Source of the DNA: Quillaja saponaria
Taxonomy: Eukaryota > Streptophyta > Magnoliopsida > Fabales > Quillajaceae
Assembly (NCBI GenBank): GCA_029379385.1
Contig: CM055611.1
Location: forward strand, 11,726,062 to 11,790,061
DNA: 64,000 nt
Reading direction: 5' to 3'
A program made the position numbers and the translations under genes. Position 1 is the first letter of the stretch; each line of letters begins with the position of its first letter. This document shows, piece after piece, positions 45,409 through 57,759 of this stretch. Under the pieces are notes generated by a model. It ran no database searches, was not told the origin of the DNA, and saw only the letters and a list, made by a program, of their open reading frames with translations.

Positions 45409-47987
45409 TAAAGGGGAACGATATTATAATCATATTCTCGTATATTAATTTATGTTATTATACATTTTATTATGTAAAACTAGAATTTAGAGATTTATTT
45501 ATTAGGATTTACTATCATGTTTTAGATTTTATATTACTTACATTTTTGTCCTAGGATTTTATGTAAAACCTATTTAAAGGCTTTAGCATGCACTTGTTTA
45601 AGGATCTTTAGACAAAATGTTGACGGCATATTTGCAAATTTCCTAAATCCTTAGTTTCATCTAATTCTCCCTCCTTTCTTGCTTTGGTACTGATTTCTCA
45701 TCGCTTTTCTTATATTTTCTCCCTAATTCTCTATTTTCTCCCAATGTGCTACGTCAAATATGGTATTAGAGCTTAAACCTTGATTCTTATGCCATTACTT
45801 CCAGTCTAATATTTATCTTATTACAAATAAAAACATTTGAGAATCAAAATCTGAGACCACTATCATGATTAAAGGAACAAGCCAAGGTCAACACTGCTAG
45901 TTCCACCACGAAAAGAGGTCCCACGCACCCACATGTGCTACGCTTGTAATTCTAAACGTTGTTCGCACTATCATATGTCCCTATATGCCATAAGCCTTCA
46001 CGCCATATCATTGAGAAAAGTTAGTCCTCACAAGCACGTGTCAGCAAGTTACTCACCGGTGTGCCATGTCATCATCCATGATAGTAAATGCCGCGTCAAT
46101 AGCCATTTAAGTTATGCCACATCATCAGCCAAGTTAGCATCATCTGATCAATAGCACCGCGTTAGTAGAGTTAGCCAATCCTATTCAATAACTTTGACTA
46201 GTCTGATTCAAGCTAGAATAATCCAATTTTTTGCAAGCTCAGATTGGTTCCTAAGATTTTTAGGCCTCTTGATTCTGATTTTGAGGTCTATTTTTTGAAA
46301 TTCTACATCAAAATACTGAAATTTGTACTATTTTCTTACTTTCACTATTTATTTCTCTATTTTATTATGATTTTTGAATTTTATTAGCTTCTCAGGTTTT
46401 GTATTTACATTTCAACTAAAATAAAGAAAGAGAAAAAGAGGAAAAAGAAAAAGAAAAAGAAAAGACAAGACAAGAAAATCATGGCATGGCATCATGAATT
46501 ATCCGATTGTGCTTATTCACGTATCTAATTGTATTATTGTATGACATGTTAATGATCTTTTGAAATTTTTTTTCATATTTTACTCTTGAATTTCCTACAA
46601 TTCAATTTTGTGATTGTACTTAATTCAGAATTGTCAAAATATTAGTAAATATCACCATACACTTTTCTCAATATATATCCAGGGTTCTTATTTCCATAGA
46701 GTTGCATGTGTCTTATCTTGACTTTGGACCCTATGATTTTGTAGATTCTACTTATTTTTCTTTTCTGATTCTTATGTTGCTTTCTCGAGTTTGGTTTGTA
46801 ACCCTTATTTGGAACATTGGGTAAATGGGTATTCTTTGGCTAAGCTTATCAATGCATTGACTCATTATCTTAGTTATAACTAGCAAAACTACACACTCTA
46901 GTACACCCAGCCTTTTCAAACCTAAGTGTTATCCCAACATCCTACATTTGAACCTATAGAAACTTATATGAAAAATACTAATAAAAAAACTTAATAAGCT
47001 TAGTGCAACATTGGGTGAGGTGCTTGCAATGTTAGGTCTAGACCCTAATGAAACTGAATTAGTTTTGGTTGAAATAGACAATCTATAATAGGAAGCCTTG
47101 CAGGAATTAATGACTCACAGCTAAGCCTACATCACTAGCACCAGATAATGATACGTATGACTTTGATGTTGAAGATGTTCTTGAGTCGCTTTCACCAGAT
47201 GATGAGAGCCAAGTTCATGAAGCTAATGATGGTCTTGATCCACTCATGATGGATGATGAGGTTTTAGTTGCAAATATGATTAAGCATGTCGACATTTCAG
47301 TGCAGGATAATAAGATTCTAGTATCAGACATGATTGAGTTATCCGATATTTCTAAGCCTATCAATGGAGTTCCTAAGCATGTAGATGATGTTCTAAAGTA
47401 TATTTTCGATCTTACCTATCTTCCAGAGGTCAATCACATTAATTTTGTCACCCCATTGCAGTTTTAGGTGCTCGTGATCCATGACAAAGTTTCATTACCA
47501 AGTTTTTTTTTTCTTGTTGCCCCCAACCTTCCTGCAGGATTTTATTCTTGAAGTCCTCATCTCCTCTCATTACAAAACTCAAGGTCGAGCTTTTTTTTGT
47601 TTTTGTTTCTTCTTCTTCTTCTTTTTTATTTTTTCTAACAAGGGGAGAATGATGGGGAACAATATTATAATCACATAGGAGTTTATTATTATATTTTGTT
47701 ATGTACACTAGAATTTAGGGATTTATTTATTAGTATTTACTATTATGTCATTAGATTTTATATTATTTACATTTCTATCCTAGGGTTTTATGTAAAACCT
47801 ATATAAAGGCTTTAGTATGCATTTGTTTAGGGATCTTTGGACAAAATATGGATAACATCTTTGCAAGTTTCCCTAATCCCTAGTTTCATCTAATTCTCCC
47901 TCCCTTTCTTACTTTCCTACTGGTTTCTCATCCCCTCCCCCTTATTTTCTCCCTAATTCTATATTTTGTTCCTATTGTGCTACATCA
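45409..47987 (+). mobile_element. Non-autonomous LTR retrotransposon, 2.6 kb
   Basis: LTRs at 45409-45756 and 47650-47987 share AGAATTTAG-GATTTATTTATTAG, CCTA-GGTTTTATGTAAAACC and TTTCATCTAATTCTCCCTCC. The 5-bp duplication GTTTC flanks the element (45404-45408 and 47988-47992). The primer site TGGTATTAGAGC (45761-45772) is one base off the initiator-Met site, and a polypurine tract AAGGGGAGAA (47640-47649) precedes the 3' LTR. The internal 1.9 kb has no RT or integrase. LTR identity is about 85 percent by eye, so the insertion is old. Confidence 0.87.
47150..47467 (+). pseudogene. Open frame of unknown origin inside the LTR element
   Basis: The stretch from about 47150 reads DTYDFDVEDVLESLSPDDES and then, from 47246, MMDDEVLVANMIKHVDISVQ. 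It is acidic, with a repeated VxxMI-xHVDIS or MIELSDIS pattern. I do not recognise the family. It occupies the place of gag-pol in this non-autonomous element and may derive from a captured or highly diverged frame. It stops just before the 3' LTR region. Confidence 0.3.
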
Positions 47988-47992
47988 GTTTC

Positions 47993-48748
47993 GCTTTTCA
48001 TTTTGTTAAGTGGTTATTACATTTAGTCTTTGTTGGATGTGGCTAAAATGATCAAAACAAATATGTACAATATGATTCTTAAAATTTTTTCCTTTCTTTT
48101 ACAGTTAGATGAAGCATTAGCAAATCAGTTAAGTGATACTGTTGTTAGTACAGTAAGCACGGAGTATGGTCAAATCTAAAATTTTTAATTTCATCCATAC
48201 AAATACTTAGTTGCCTATTTATATTTCAAAGTAGACATTATGCAACTATGTGGATAGTAAGTTATTGTTTTGGATATGATAGGTTCTTTGTATCCACAAG
48301 CTTAAGGAAGCTATTAATCTTTTTATGGTGGAGGTTATGCACATGTAGCATAAATTTAATGTAGACACACATTTAGCATGCGTATAAATATACCATTGGT
48401 TTGCTTCTCAGGTTTTCTCTCTCTTTTTTTTTTTTGCCTTTTTGAAAATTACTAGCATGCTAAATTCAGTGATCAAATCATGGCTTGTATGTTGTTGTAT
48501 CTACTATTGATCACCTCTTTGACGCATTTTCAAGTTGTATCCTATCTTCTTTAGTAAATTTTTTAACACCATCTTTACTAATATTTTGATATTCGGTTTA
48601 GATTAATGTATGAATTTTAAAAGTTTAAAGTGAGTAGCAACACTAGATTAACTTTGAACTCCTCATTGCTCAAACTGTTATGGCCAGATTAATTCTATTG
48701 TAATAGTTATATAAGCTTAACTTCATATAAATATATATAAATAAATAA

Positions 48749-48798
<50 letters not shown>

Positions 48799-49230
48799 AG
48801 TAGTTGGTATAAAATGTATATGTTGAACAAAAGATTTTTTGTTAGACCTGTACTACTTGGTGTTCATTTTACCTATGGTTGCCACTTTAATGACTCTAGT
48901 TTAGAAATTGCTTATTTTAGCTAAATTATTTTTATTGGGATTATCTCTGGACACTGCATTTTTAGTTGTCCTGGAATTCTATTGTAACAAATAAAGGTCA
49001 AATATGCAGAGGTCAATATCAAAAATAATATAATTGAATCACAAATGATGGCCTTGTCATGCTCTATCCCTAGAAATGAAGCTTATACCGAGAGGTTTGT
49101 TCTTGTAACTCTAATCCTATTTTAGGGGATGTCAAACTTCTTATATTCATGTGATTATTTCCTTCTATATCTGTATCTTAATCAATATATCTTATTTTAT
49201 TTACCTTTCCTTAGAAAATTAAATTTGACC
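47993..49230. other. Spacer with (TA)n 48724-48800 and exon-like islands
   Basis: The (ATA)n/(TA)n microsatellite is about 75 bp. Two islands look coding: CTTTTACAG|TTAGATGAAG at 48097-48175 (reads LDEALANQLSDTVVSTVSTE) and a piece ending GCTTATACCGAGAG|GTTTG near 49095 (reads MMALSCSIPRNEAYTER). Each has a plausible splice site. No complete gene can be built. Confidence 0.3.
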
Positions 49231-49234
49231 CTTT

Positions 49235-49650
49235 ATATTCAGCTCGACTTATGTTAGCTCACGAAGCTAACCCCAAGCTAAAGTTTGGCTCGTTAAGGGC
49301 TCTTGAAGGTTTTTTAAAAATTCTAAAAAGATTTTGTAATCAAAAGGAGTTGAACTAATGACCTACTTAGTAACTTTTTGAATAACTTACCACCAAACCA
49401 AGTAACAACTTATGTTAAATTTTGTATATAAGTAAATGTATTATAAATTTATATATAAGTAATAAAAAATTTATTAAATAATACTAAATGAGTTGGCTCA
49501 CCAGCTTACAAGCCGAGCTTTGGAAAGATTGAGATTTGCTAGTTTTATAGCTCAAAATAAAATTTGAGATCAGCTCATTTAGTAAATGAGTCAAGCTTGA
49601 GTTGAGCCCTTAAAAGCTAGCTCGGCTCATTGCCAGCCCTAATGGCATTT
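49235..49650. repeat. Dispersed-repeat-like segment with GAGCTCGGCTC motifs
   Basis: Both halves are rich in AGCTCG/GAGCC words: CAGCTCGACTTATGTTAGCT at the left and GCTAGCTCGGCTCATTGCCA at the right, ending CAGCCCTAATGGC. This is the look of a widespread plant non-autonomous element, but I could not define exact termini or a target duplication. Confidence 0.35.
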
Positions 49651-51059
49651 GGTAAAAAAAAATCTCAAAGAATACATCTAAAACTAGTACTTTGTTCTAT
49701 ATATATTTGTAGAATAAAGATGGGGATATCATTTGTTTTCAAAAATTGCCATTGCTAAAATTTTTATCTGGAATTGTTTTTATATATTGTTTCTTTCGCT
49801 TTATATTTTAACATCAAACTTTCAAAACGTTACTATGTTGTGTAGATTGTTCATTTTCGATCTCCAGAGAGACCAAAAAGGATGATTTTTTTTTTTTAGA
49901 GTTGTAAGCACTTACATTATGAAATAACTGTAGCATTAGACTAAGGCACCATTTCACCAGGGTCCGGATGCGTGTTTGTGACCTGCTGTACAGCTAGCAC
50001 CGCAGCCTACTTGGGCTACCACAGTTGCATCCAAGAAGCTGGCATTTTTCAATACTAAGAAATAGTCAGATTTTTAATTTTTGTTTTGTTTATTTTGTTT
50101 TTGTTTATTTTTTTTCTATATACTTTTCCTAACTATAAAAACCCAAATTCATTTTGCAATTTTCACACTATTCTCAAATTCCAACAATATTCTTTTAAAT
50201 TTTCTTTTTCTCAAAATTTAAGTTTTCAATTTTATTTTACAAAATGGATAACAATTGTTAGTATACAATAGAGCAGAAGCCAATACAAGGGTGACATATA
50301 GCAAAGACAAACTAAACGCCTAATGGATTGGCATGTGACCGGTCAAGTGTGTAACTCCCAGCAATAAAGAACATGAATACATGATCGTTGAGAATTAATC
50401 AGTATGGAACCATTAGGAATTAATATAGAACAATAACCAAAAATCTGAATTATTGAGTACAACATCCAATTGGCTATGACGAACTATATATAGCAGCTCA
50501 AACATTGGAGGTAAACATGAACAATTTTCTTATTACATTTTATATTGATTGCTAAACAGCTATGACTTTGCCAATGGAAGGTTTATGGAGAAAATTCTTG
50601 TCCCCTAACATTATATCATCTTTATAGGAAAAAGCAAGATGGTCCTAGATCAGATCAGTCTCAAACCATATCTTTGTCTTCCCATCTCATCTAACCTCAC
50701 CCAGTTCATCATACCCTATTCACACCATCTTGTCAGTACAACACACCCCTGTTCTCATCTCAAACCTTGATCTTCATGTTGGTATTTAACATTGGCACCC
50801 TCCGTGAGAAATACTAACCTTTTACCATCATAGAAAATCAAAAAACAGTATGGGAATCACCAAATAACTAAACAAGTCAAATGGCTGCACCTACGACATC
50901 CCAACTATCCATGACAGATACCAACGTAACACAAAACAAGAACCAAGATGGGTATAGAACAGCTTGGACTTGGAGTGCCTTCCTTAATGGTTGTAATCGT
51001 ACTGAGCTTGATAAAGATGATCATCCGTAACTTCAGCCATAAGAACACCTTTCTTTCAC

Positions 51060-51380
51060 CTCCAATAGTACATCATGCCATCCCTTTACTGAGGACGTGA
51101 TTTCCTTTCGGGTACCTACTGGATTGAAAATCCCATCATCTGAACAATATAACGGATTGATAAATTCGATTATCTTTATCACCAGTTTAGAATCACTTAT
51201 GTTACTTCATGAAGTCCTAGATCAAGTCATGTACTGGAAATTTGCAGCGGTGCTCAGGACAAGGCTAGATTGTGGTTTGCTCGCCTTCCCCATAATTCTG
51301 TCAAAATTTTTGATGAGCTTGTAACAGCTTTCTAGAGGCATTTTATGACAAACAGGAAACAAAAAAAGGATGCAACTAAA
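51060..51380 (+). pseudogene. gag capsid fragment of the Tat-like element
   Basis: Reads FTEDVISFRVPTGLKIPSSE then QYNGLINSIIFITSLESLML, matching the start of the plant retrotransposon Gag domain (PFTxEI...P..FK.P....Y.G..DP..H...Y). It continues to the FEQLSR-like QLSRGIL block and a KKRMQLK tail near 51365. Stops occur before the QLSR block. The remainder of gag and all of pol are absent. Confidence 0.6.
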
Positions 51381-51511
51381 GAACGAGAAAAGGAAAATAC
51401 TACCACACACGTGGAATGCACAGCACCTCAAACAATATTATTAGTATCTTTAACCCTTTTCTTTATGTCATCAAATAAAACTTCAATTCCCTTCCAAATA
51501 TTTCTTATCCC

Positions 51512-51905
51512 AGAGCCAAGAGCTCGCCTAAAATTGAGCTAAGATCTCACATAGCTAAGAGCTCCAAAAGGTTGAGCTAAGAGCTTACAGAGCCTAGAGC
51601 TCACCTAAAAATTGAGCTAATAGCTCAAATAACTAAGAGCTCTAAAACTTAAGCTAAGAGCTCACCAAAAAATTAAGCTAAGAGCTCACAGAGCCAATAG
51701 TTCACCTAAAAATTGAGTTAAGAGCTCACAAAGCCAAGAGTTCACCTAAAAATTGAGCTAAGAGCTCACAGAGCCAAGAGCTCTCTTAAAATTGATCTAA
51801 GAGCTCGCTTAAAATTAAGCATGCCTAAAATTGAGCTAAGAATTCACGGAGCCAAAGAGCTCCCAAAAGTTAAGCTAGGTACTCACAAAGCCAAGAGCTT
51901 ACATA
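51512..51905 (+). repeat. Tandem array with unit about 41-45 bp (AGAGCTCAC...)
   Basis: About nine units of the pattern AGAGCTCACCTAAAAATTGA followed by GCTAAGAGCTCACAGAGCCA. The array starts right after the gag fragment. AGAGCTC is palindromic (GAGCTC), so the array is dense in that hexamer. Confidence 0.85.
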
Positions 51906-52430
51906 AAGTGAGCACAGACCACCATGAGCTTAGGCATGTCATAACCTTGAGTCCACCATGAGCTCAGGTTTACCTTGGCACTATGCATACCTCAAGCTTG
52001 GGCCAACACAAGCTCAGCCACTTAATGAGCTTGTCCAAGGATGAGCTCAACTATCCAAAAAAAAATATTATTGAGCTTGGCCAAAAAAAAAAAAATTATT
52101 ATTGATCTCATCCAAGGACGAGCTAGGTCACTTATTGAGCTTGTCTAAAAAAATAATAATAGTTATTGAGATTATCCAAGGATGAGCTCAACCACATATT
52201 GGGCTCATCCAAAATAATAATAATAATAATAATAATAAAACAAAATTATTAAGCTCATCCAAGGACTAGCTCAGCCACTTATTGAGCTCATCTAAAAAAT
52301 AAAAAATTTATTTTTGAACTCGTCCAAGGATGGGCTTGGCCACCAAAAAAAAAAGTTTATCATTGAGCTTGTCCAAGGATGAGCTCGGCTAAAAAAAAAT
52401 TATTGAGTTGATGAGCTTGGCCAAAATAAA
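51906..52430 (+). repeat. Second array: TTGAGCTTGTCCAAGGATGA units with A-rich spacers
   Basis: The core TTGAGCTTGTCCAAGGATGA or its variants recur at about 52018, 52104, 52164, 52248, 52310 and 52362, separated by A-rich or AAT-rich spacers of varying length ((AAT)n at 52213-52235). It shares the GAGCT word with the first array but is a different unit. It ends near the polypurine tract. Confidence 0.8.
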
Positions 52431-53043
52431 ATAAATAAATAAAAATACTCTTTCGGTTTATGTCAACATGCACTCTTTTTTGGGGGAATAGTGTTAGTAT
52501 ACAATAAAGTAGAAGCTAATACAAAGGTGACACATGGCAACGACAAATTAAAGCCTAACAGACTGACATGTAACTGGTCAGGTGTGTAACTCCCAGCAAT
52601 AAAAAAGCATGAATATTTGGCCGATAAGAATTAATCAGTAAAGAACCATTGAGAATTGATACAGAATAACAATCGTCGATCCGAGTTATTAAGTACAACA
52701 TCTAATTGGCTACGATAGACTACATATAGCAGCTCAAACATTGGATAAACATGAACAATTTGCTTATTACATTTTATACTGATTGCTAAAGAGCTCTGAC
52801 TTTACCATCAGAGAGTTTAGGGAAAAATCCCTGTCCTCTGACATTGTCTCATCTTTACAAGAAAAAGCAAGATAGTCCTAACTCGGACCGGTCCCAAACC
52901 ACATCTTTATCTCGCCACCTCATCTAACCTTACCCACTTTATCATACCTCATTCACACCATCTTGCCACTACCATCTCATTAGTACAACTTACCCATATT
53001 CTTATCTCAAGCCTAGATCTCCATGTTGGGATCTAACAATAAT

Positions 53044-54941
53044 GGTAGACTGGTATAGAGACTGCAAGTGGTCAAGGATTTCATTAATTGTTGTATCGAG
53101 GAAAGGAAAAAACAGGACGGGCCTTAGGTATTCAAAGCTGTCAGTTGGGTAACTAACGATGCTCTATTCACTGAGAATGTTGGGTATACATTAGAATATA
53201 GTCAGTACAAAAATAAGTGGGATTGACTGTGAAAGATTGGAATATGTATCTAAAATTGGGGAAGTAGACTAGCGTTAAATGGGATTCGATAAAAAAGATG
53301 TAGATTGAGATGTGCAAGTGGTAAGAGTAACAAGCAAACCAAAAAAATATTTGATTGGTAGACTATAATCCAAAAAAAGAAAAATAATATAGAATAATAA
53401 CATTGTTAATTATATCATAATTTCACAGAAACAAAGTTGTATCAATTTTGAAAATCTTAAAGTAAAAACTAAATTTAAAAGTAAAAATATAAGTCGCGCA
53501 TCACACACAACCAAATCACATCTAGCACAATATAATTAATTAAGAAGTACAATAATTATATTACTTAATTAATGTATATACATAATACGCTAGAAATTAG
53601 GCGTAATTTATTTTCATTGCATCATGAGTATAAATTACTCCCCTAGAATTCTAAGTGGTGAAAAATGATAGCTTGATTTTTCTCTAATAATCTGAAATGG
53701 TTTTATCTTGTACAAAGCTTAACTTACTCAACTATGTTTCAAATTTTATTTTTTTTAATTATTGCTATTTATGTTATAATTTTCACCCTATATAAAAAAG
53801 TGTTTCCAATATATTAGATAAACAAGTGGCTAAGAATTGTAGTCCTTAATATGGGGATTGGATCTTTGGATTAGACCAAACTGACTAAACCTAACCATTG
53901 TGTATTATTCTATTCCATTCTCTTATTTATAATTGCATCTCATTTTTCTCATTGAAAAATTAACAAGGAAACAAAATTGGTTCATTCATGTCTCTTTCTC
54001 GTTGATTACCATTTATTCACCATTTGCTCCAACTAATCAATAACCAAACTCAATTGACCTTGTTGTCATCTCAGCATCTAAGAATCCAATAACCAAACTC
54101 AAACTTATATCTTTAATTAATTCTTTATTGATTCATTAAACTAAGATTGATTTATAAGTTTATATTCTTGATTCTACTTTTAATACATTCTTAGTGAATT
54201 ACTACTTGACTGTTTGGTCCTATATTCTTTACACAATTCATCATATTTTACATCTTACCATTTGTTTCATTTGTCCTTTAGTTAATTGTCATTCTTACAA
54301 GTTGGCTTGGCTGAATTTAACATCTTTCTTTCCTAAAGGTATGGCTTGTCCCAATTTAAACATAAGGGTTTACAAAGTCATAATACATCCATTTACTTAC
54401 CTACATGGTTTTGACCAAAGAGGAGCTTTTTACACATACTAACAAGCTTCCTCATAAGACACTAAGCTTAAGCCAAAACGCTAGTTACAAAATTATACAT
54501 TAAGGCCATCATAAGATTGTCCATTTCTATGCCTAGACCTCACGGCCACTATACCAAAGTCACTTTCTTTGTACCAATAGTCCACTACTTAGCCCTCTTT
54601 TCCCATTACATAGACCATGCCTTTTCATCTAAGGAAGAACATTACACATTATTTAATCTACACATCAAGATTTAAAAAAGTGAGTCTAACCTCAACAAGC
54701 ATTCATACATTAAGCAACGAAGGATTCTTGATGGAAGTTTTGAAATATTGGAACATGCATTGTAAATTAGCTTTTTTCCTCATTTCCACTCCTTAGTAAC
54801 CTTCTTGACTAATTCATGCAAATCTGAGGCATGCCTTACAAGGACTTTTATGTAACCATGGATACCAACCTCTCGTATACATGATACAGCCTCTCGTATG
54901 CATGGAAGCCCAAAACTTCTCTTAATCAAATTTCATCATTT
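53044..54941. other. Spacer without supported gene
   Basis: AT-rich. A small duplication ACCTCTCGTATACATGATACA / GCCTCTCGTATGCATGGAAG is present at 54869-54906. The short frame at 54194-54442 has no recognisable domain. Confidence 0.3.
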
Positions 54942-56050
54942 TGTGTGTAACCCCTTAGATTCATATTAAACTGGCAGTAGGCCACATTAACTTAATGTAT
55001 TTTTCAATTAGATTCATATCTAATTAATTTGAATCAAAACTACTTTTTAATTTATTTATTAATGATAATTAATTATTAAATTAATTCTCAAAGTTACCTA
55101 CAAGTCAAGATTGATGTCTAGTAGCATATAATGACTACCTAGATAATATAAATATATTTGTGAACCTTTCCATTGTTAGTTACCATGCAATTCAATCTTT
55201 CCATCATTCAATGTTCCTCATTAAACTTAGAGTATAGATTAATGTCAAACCCTAAATTGTTTAATCTGATGTATCTATCTATAAGTCACAACTCAAGTGG
55301 TAAAACCTAAATTCTCTAATCTAGTTTCATACCACCCTGGCCAGGGACTTTCTGAGTTATGTCTTAATTAGAAAACATAGAACATTATGTCTCTTTACTG
55401 AGAGTGATGGATCCTTTCTTGTGCACTCATATATTTCTATACGTAGATAGTCATACCTAATATATATCTCTATATAACCCATGGTGAATTATACTTAAAT
55501 AGTATCAAAGCATGATAATCTATGTACAAGGTATCTATGATGCCTCAGGTCTAAAGATCATTTGCACTATTACAACAAAGAACTCTCATTGACAACTATG
55601 TAAAAGTCCATATAAGTGTTCTATAATCGAGTCAATTCAGTGAACTTGTTCTCTAATAAGCACCTACATGTTTGTTATAGTGTCGACTACACAAGTGATT
55701 ATGAGATCAATCACTCTCAACATTTGAGTTAACATAACATGTACTAATCTAACCAGATCAATAATTCCTATTATTAATGATCCTATGCTTAGGAATATTT
55801 AAGAACAAAGCTAAAGAAAATATATCTTATAAGCATAATCACATCATGGTTCTTATTTTCATTGCTTATATTCTATGGGATTTATCATGTTCATACTAAA
55901 GAATTAAGTAGCAATTAAAGTTCATGATAAATAACAATACCATATAATAATGAAACATATTCATTTTATTAATAATTGAATAAGATTGTATTTACAAGTA
56001 ATATACCATAGACATCTAATATCATTGGCTTGTAGAGCATACTACTAACA
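54942..56050 (-). repeat. Solo LTR, copia-like, minus strand
   Basis: On the minus strand it starts TGTTAGTAGTATGCTCTACA at 56050 and ends GGGGTTACACACA at 54942; TG and CA ends fit an LTR of about 1.1 kb. The style of text (TATTACTTGTAAATACAATC, then ATGGTATTGTTATTTATCATG) is that of plant copia LTRs. No internal domains lie on either side and no clear target duplication was found, so either recombination or truncation removed the rest. It abuts the FAR1-type pseudogene at 56051. Confidence 0.5.
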
Positions 56051-56818
56051 ACAATGCCCTACTCCTTGCATCCACCCAAAAGACATTCTTCACACTAATA
56101 TCATCATCCAAATCCATTAAGTAGTAGAAGTTTGAATTTTGATCTTGCATTCTTGTAAAATATTTTTGAAGAGATTCACCATCACCTTCTTGAAGTTTGA
56201 GTCGTCATTCTTTCTTAATGTTGTTTCAAAAATCATTTTCAATGTAATTCATATTTTCATACCCCTCAGCTTTCGTGACAAAAGAATGAAAATTTTTGTT
56301 TAACCTTACACCAGATCAATCATTTAGTTGAAGAACTTATATTGCATGTGCATTTACCTGTCTGTGACTTCTAAAAAGTCTTGCTTTATGCAGACTCACG
56401 TTATGGTTATGGTTAAGTGAAACAGTAATCAATTTAAACTTCCCATCTGGAAATAATGACGAGTTAAGATGAGCTGGACAAAGTAATTTTCCAGTCGACT
56501 TTGGGTTTAAACTAGATTGCAAATTTCTATCTCTATTTATTCCCTCCCTTGAATAATGACGAGTTAATAAGAACACTAAACCTTTCTTGTTAGCCATAAC
56601 TCTTATACTAATCTCTAACATCATTAATCAACATAAACTCCATCTCTTTCATTGGGGCTGGAATCAATTCACATTTTACTGTCAACGCTTTCCTCATTGT
56701 CATGACGAACCTCAATAGTAGTGTCATCCTTGCTCACATGAAACTCATTTTCTTCATCTTCCATCACTTTGAGTAGCTCGTCATTATGTTCAACAATTAT
56801 GACATCTTAGTCTTCCAT
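56051..56818 (-). pseudogene. FAR1-type DNA-binding domain gene (FRS or MULE origin), truncated
   Basis: Starts at ATGGAAGAC (56818 on the minus strand), with a stop after three codons. Reading on: PMKEMEFMLINDVRD near 56655, YKSYG near 56620, SSLNPKSTGKLLCPAHLNSS then LFPDGKFKLITVSLNHNHNV and SLHKARLFRSHRQVN (56530-56345). This is the WRKY-GCM1-like FAR1 domain with its Cys and His-x-His zinc ligands. Downstream blocks resemble the linker to the transposase domain: GYENMNYIENDF (near 56260), GDGESLQKYFTRMQDQNSNF and VFWVDARSRAL (near 56075). The gene is cut there by the solo LTR, so the MULE transposase and SWIM domains are missing. FAR1/FRS proteins are domesticated MULE transposases acting as light-signalling transcription factors; I cannot tell which origin applies here. 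Confidence 0.75.
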
Positions 56819-57329
56819 TTTCTATTTCATCAAAGTGAATCTAATATCTTAATCACTTACTAGACCAAAATTATAGCATATACTTAAAAAAATGCTAATG
56901 ACCAAAATCATCTCTCGAATTAAACTAAAAATACATTAGTGCGTTTATATACTTTATTTATGTTAGAAACTATCTCATCATCACCATGGAACAACCACTT
57001 TTTTTTTTTTTTCTTTTCTTCTTTTATCCTCGTTAATTTTATAATTGTGCTTCATTTTTTTATCTTCACCGAAAGCTTTTCTTTTCTATTTCCCTTTTTT
57101 TGCTTTCAATCAATCATAAATAATGGAAATAGCCACTGCTATACTGGCAAAAGTTTGAGAGGATCCCTCCGTGATTCTATTAGGCTAGTCAAATGTATTT
57201 ATTTATTATTAGAGATCAGTTTGGTGTGAGTGAAAAGGTCCCACCTAATTTTCCAAAAATGGTCCCTTATGTTAACGTAAAACTTTAAAAAGAACAGAGT
57301 CGCTATTTGAATGACAAAGGTACCCGTCT

Positions 57330-57620
57330 TCTTCTCAACCTCAAAAGTCTCAGCCATGGCTTACAATGACAAAATACCAACAAGGAGAGATCCCTATTTG
57401 AAACCAAGCAGAGAATGTAGTATCTATACTACTGCTATATCTGAAAATCTAAATAGAAATTAAACAAACTATTACCTGGAGAGAATTACAGTTGGAGTTG
57501 AATTCAATTGGAGGAGGAAGGTAGAAGATTTTCAGCTTGTTTGCAGAGAGAAAAAGGAAGATAAGAAAGAGATTTAGCAGAGCTGGAGGCCTCCTGCTGT
57601 ACGGCCTAGGCGATGGAAAA
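57330..57620 (-). promoter_or_regulatory. Possible 5' UTR exon of the FAR1-type gene
   Basis: On the minus strand this segment is pyrimidine-rich (CTCTTTCTTATCTTCCTTTT, then TACCTTCCTCCTCCAATTG) and ends TCTCTCCAG|GTAATAG near 57477, a good splice donor. Plant FRS genes often have a leader exon and intron. An acceptor-like TATTAG|ATTCAC lies near 56840, just before the start codon. The text at 57601-57615 could hold the transcript start. This is inference from composition. Confidence 0.35.
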
Positions 57621-57759
57621 AAAAATTGGGAGAAAAGGGATATAGAATGATGGGCTGACGTGGAAAAAAGAATTTTGGGGTGTTTTGGTTATAAGTTTAA
57701 AAAGCTTATGTGGCATGTTGTGTGAGAAGGTAGTGTGAGTATCTTGTATGCATATAGTA

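Larger units (their letters stand above)
50256..53038 (+). mobile_element. Non-autonomous gypsy-like LTR retrotransposon with tandem arrays, 2.8 kb
   Basis: LTR copies at 50256-50791 and 52492-53038 both start TGTTAGTATACAATA and end AACA. They share AACTCCCAGCAATAAA, AGCAGCTCAAACATTGGA and similar blocks. Flanks ACAAT (50251-50255) and ATAAT (53039-53043) fit a target duplication with one change. TTGGCACCCTCCGTGAG at 50792 is a Tat-like primer site, and TTTTTTGGGGGAATAG (52475-52490) is the polypurine tract. The internal region has only a piece of gag and two repeat arrays, so the element depended on a full relative. Confidence 0.85.

Noticed and set aside
56337..56624. Possibility that the FAR1 frame is an intact small gene
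   Set aside because: The frame opens mid-domain, the upstream part has in-frame stops, and the protein is cut at 56051, so it is listed as a pseudogene.
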